Assembly: GCA_943324925.2 (NCBI GenBank)
Contig: CALPNL020000130.1
Coordinates: 1-5,571, forward strand
Length of the DNA stretch: 5,571 bases
Source of the DNA: Chitinophaga pinensis
GTDB lineage: Bacteria; Bacteroidota; Bacteroidia; Flavobacteriales; Flavobacteriaceae
Reading direction: 5' to 3'
A model generated the notes under the pieces. It did no database searches, was not told the DNA's origin, and saw only the letters and a list, made by a program, of their open reading frames with translations. The translations under genes and the position numbers were made by a program. Numbering within the stretch: position 1 is the stretch's first letter; every line of letters begins with the position of its first letter. Below, one piece after another: positions 4,799 through 5,571 of the stretch.

Positions 4799-5571
4799 AT
4801 GAAAAAAATCCAAATGGTTGACCTGAAAGGGCAATACGAAGCTATCAAAGAAACGGTAAATAATTCTATTCAAGAAGTTTTAGATACCAATACTTATATT
4901 AATGGACCCCAAGTTCATCAATTTCAAAAAAATTTAGAAGACTATTTGGATGTAAAACACGTAATTCCTTGTGCCAATGGAACCGATGCGTTGCAAATTG
5001 CAATGATGGGATTGGATTTAAAACCCGGTGATGAGGTAATTACTGCCGATTTTACTTTTGCAGCCACCGTTGAAGTAATTGCGTTATTGCAATTGACTCC
5101 CGTTTTGGTGGATGTGGATTTGGTGAACATGAATATTTCTATCGAGGCTATCAAAAAAGCCATTACGCCAAAAACAAAAGCCATTGTTCCCGTACATTTG
5201 TTCGGTCGTGCCGCCAATATGGAAGCGATTATGCGCATTGCAAAAGAATTTAATTTATATGTGATTGAAGACAATGCCCAAGCAATTGGAGCAAATTGTA
5301 AGTTTTCTGATGGCACAAAAAAGAAAGCAGGAACAATTGGACACGTGGGTTCAACATCCTTTTTTCCTTCAAAAAATTTAGGTTGTTATGGTGATGGAGG
5401 AGCAATTTTCACTAACGATGATGCTTTGGCGCACAAACTTCGTGGAATTGTAAACCACGGAATGTACGTTCGATACCATCACGATGTTGTGGGTGTAAAT
5501 TCTCGTTTAGACAGTATTCAAGCGGCGGTTTTAAACGCAAAATTACCTTTATTAGATCAATATAATGCGGC
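4799..5571 (+). CDS. DegT/DnrJ/EryC1/StrS sugar aminotransferase, WbpE-like (3' end cut by window)
   Basis: The first 257 residues of a PLP-dependent aminotransferase that moves an amino group, usually from glutamate, onto a nucleotide-linked keto-sugar; it is cytoplasmic. It opens MKKIQMVDLKGQY. Family landmarks in order are INGPQV, CANGTDALQIA (58-68, cofactor phosphate contact region), PGDEVIT, VIEDNAQAIGA with Asp158 expected at the PLP pyridine nitrogen, and SFFPSKNLG with Lys192 as the expected Schiff-base lysine, then GDGGAIFTNDD and VGVNSRLDSIQAAVL. These blocks closely match Pseudomonas WbpE, which aminates the UDP-3-keto sugar on the way to a 2,3-diamino uronic acid, so that role is plausible. 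Related enzymes use other sugars and the substrate is not settled. The frame is open to the window edge, with roughly a third of a typical 360-380-aa protein missing. ATG 4799 is preferred over the in-frame ATG at 4814 because family members have a few residues before VDL. It has its own promoter (4691-4720). Confidence 0.93.
   Translation, partial: MKKIQMVDLKGQYEAIKETVNNSIQEVLDTNTYINGPQVHQFQKNLEDYLDVKHVIPCANGTDALQIAMMGLDLKPGDEVITADFTFAATVEVIALLQLTPVLVDVDLVNMNISIEAIKKAITPKTKAIVPVHLFGRAANMEAIMRIAKEFNLYVIEDNAQAIGANCKFSDGTKKKAGTIGHVGSTSFFPSKNLGCYGDGGAIFTNDDALAHKLRGIVNHGMYVRYHHDVVGVNSRLDSIQAAVLNAKLPLLDQYNA

Noticed and set aside
4942..5316. 124-aa minus-strand frame inside the aminotransferase gene
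   Set aside because: The + strand frame from 4799 to the window edge carries all the aminotransferase motifs; the antisense frame matches nothing recognisable.

Overview
The window looks like a piece of a Flavobacteriaceae chromosome, most likely Flavobacterium or a close relative. It is AT-rich. Promoter-like boxes follow the Bacteroidota pattern TAnnTTTG rather than the E. coli -10, and no start codon has a clear Shine-Dalgarno sequence. The proteins (an S46 dipeptidyl-peptidase, a small Ala/Pro/Glu-rich lipoprotein, a Bacteroidota-type Kdo transferase) fit the same phylum. This assignment is inferred from sequence character only.

Positions 1-350 (+ strand) hold a tRNA pair, tRNA-Gly(GCC) then tRNA-Leu(UAA), closed by a strong hairpin terminator. 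The 146-nt spacer between them is the most unusual part of the window. It is two copies of a 66-bp tandem repeat, and each copy starts with the first 12 nt of the downstream tRNA-Leu gene. The real tRNA-Leu begins exactly one further period downstream. Each copy also carries an AT-only palindrome.

Positions 413-1028 hold two small convergent genes sharing one bidirectional terminator (777-805): a 115-aa YegP/DUF1508 protein (+) and a 66-aa alanine-rich lipoprotein (-) built of short repeats. The AT-rich gap at 1029-1224 holds the lipoprotein promoter and an orphan promoter-like box pointing the other way, with no recognisable gene after it.

Positions 1225-4643 (- strand) look like a two-gene operon with an 11-nt gap. 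Upstream is waaA/kdtA, the Kdo transferase that adds Kdo to lipid A. Downstream is a secreted S46 dipeptidyl-peptidase whose S1 residue (Arg662) points to DPP11-type Asp/Glu specificity.

A 155-bp divergent intergenic region (4644-4798) separates waaA from a + strand gene that runs off the window. That gene is a PLP-dependent sugar aminotransferase of the DegT/DnrJ/EryC1/StrS family, closest by eye to WbpE. With waaA it suggests a cell-envelope polysaccharide neighbourhood, although the two are transcribed apart. Apart from the tRNA-linked repeat, the window is ordinary housekeeping and envelope DNA. I see no mobile-element genes, CRISPR array or defence system.
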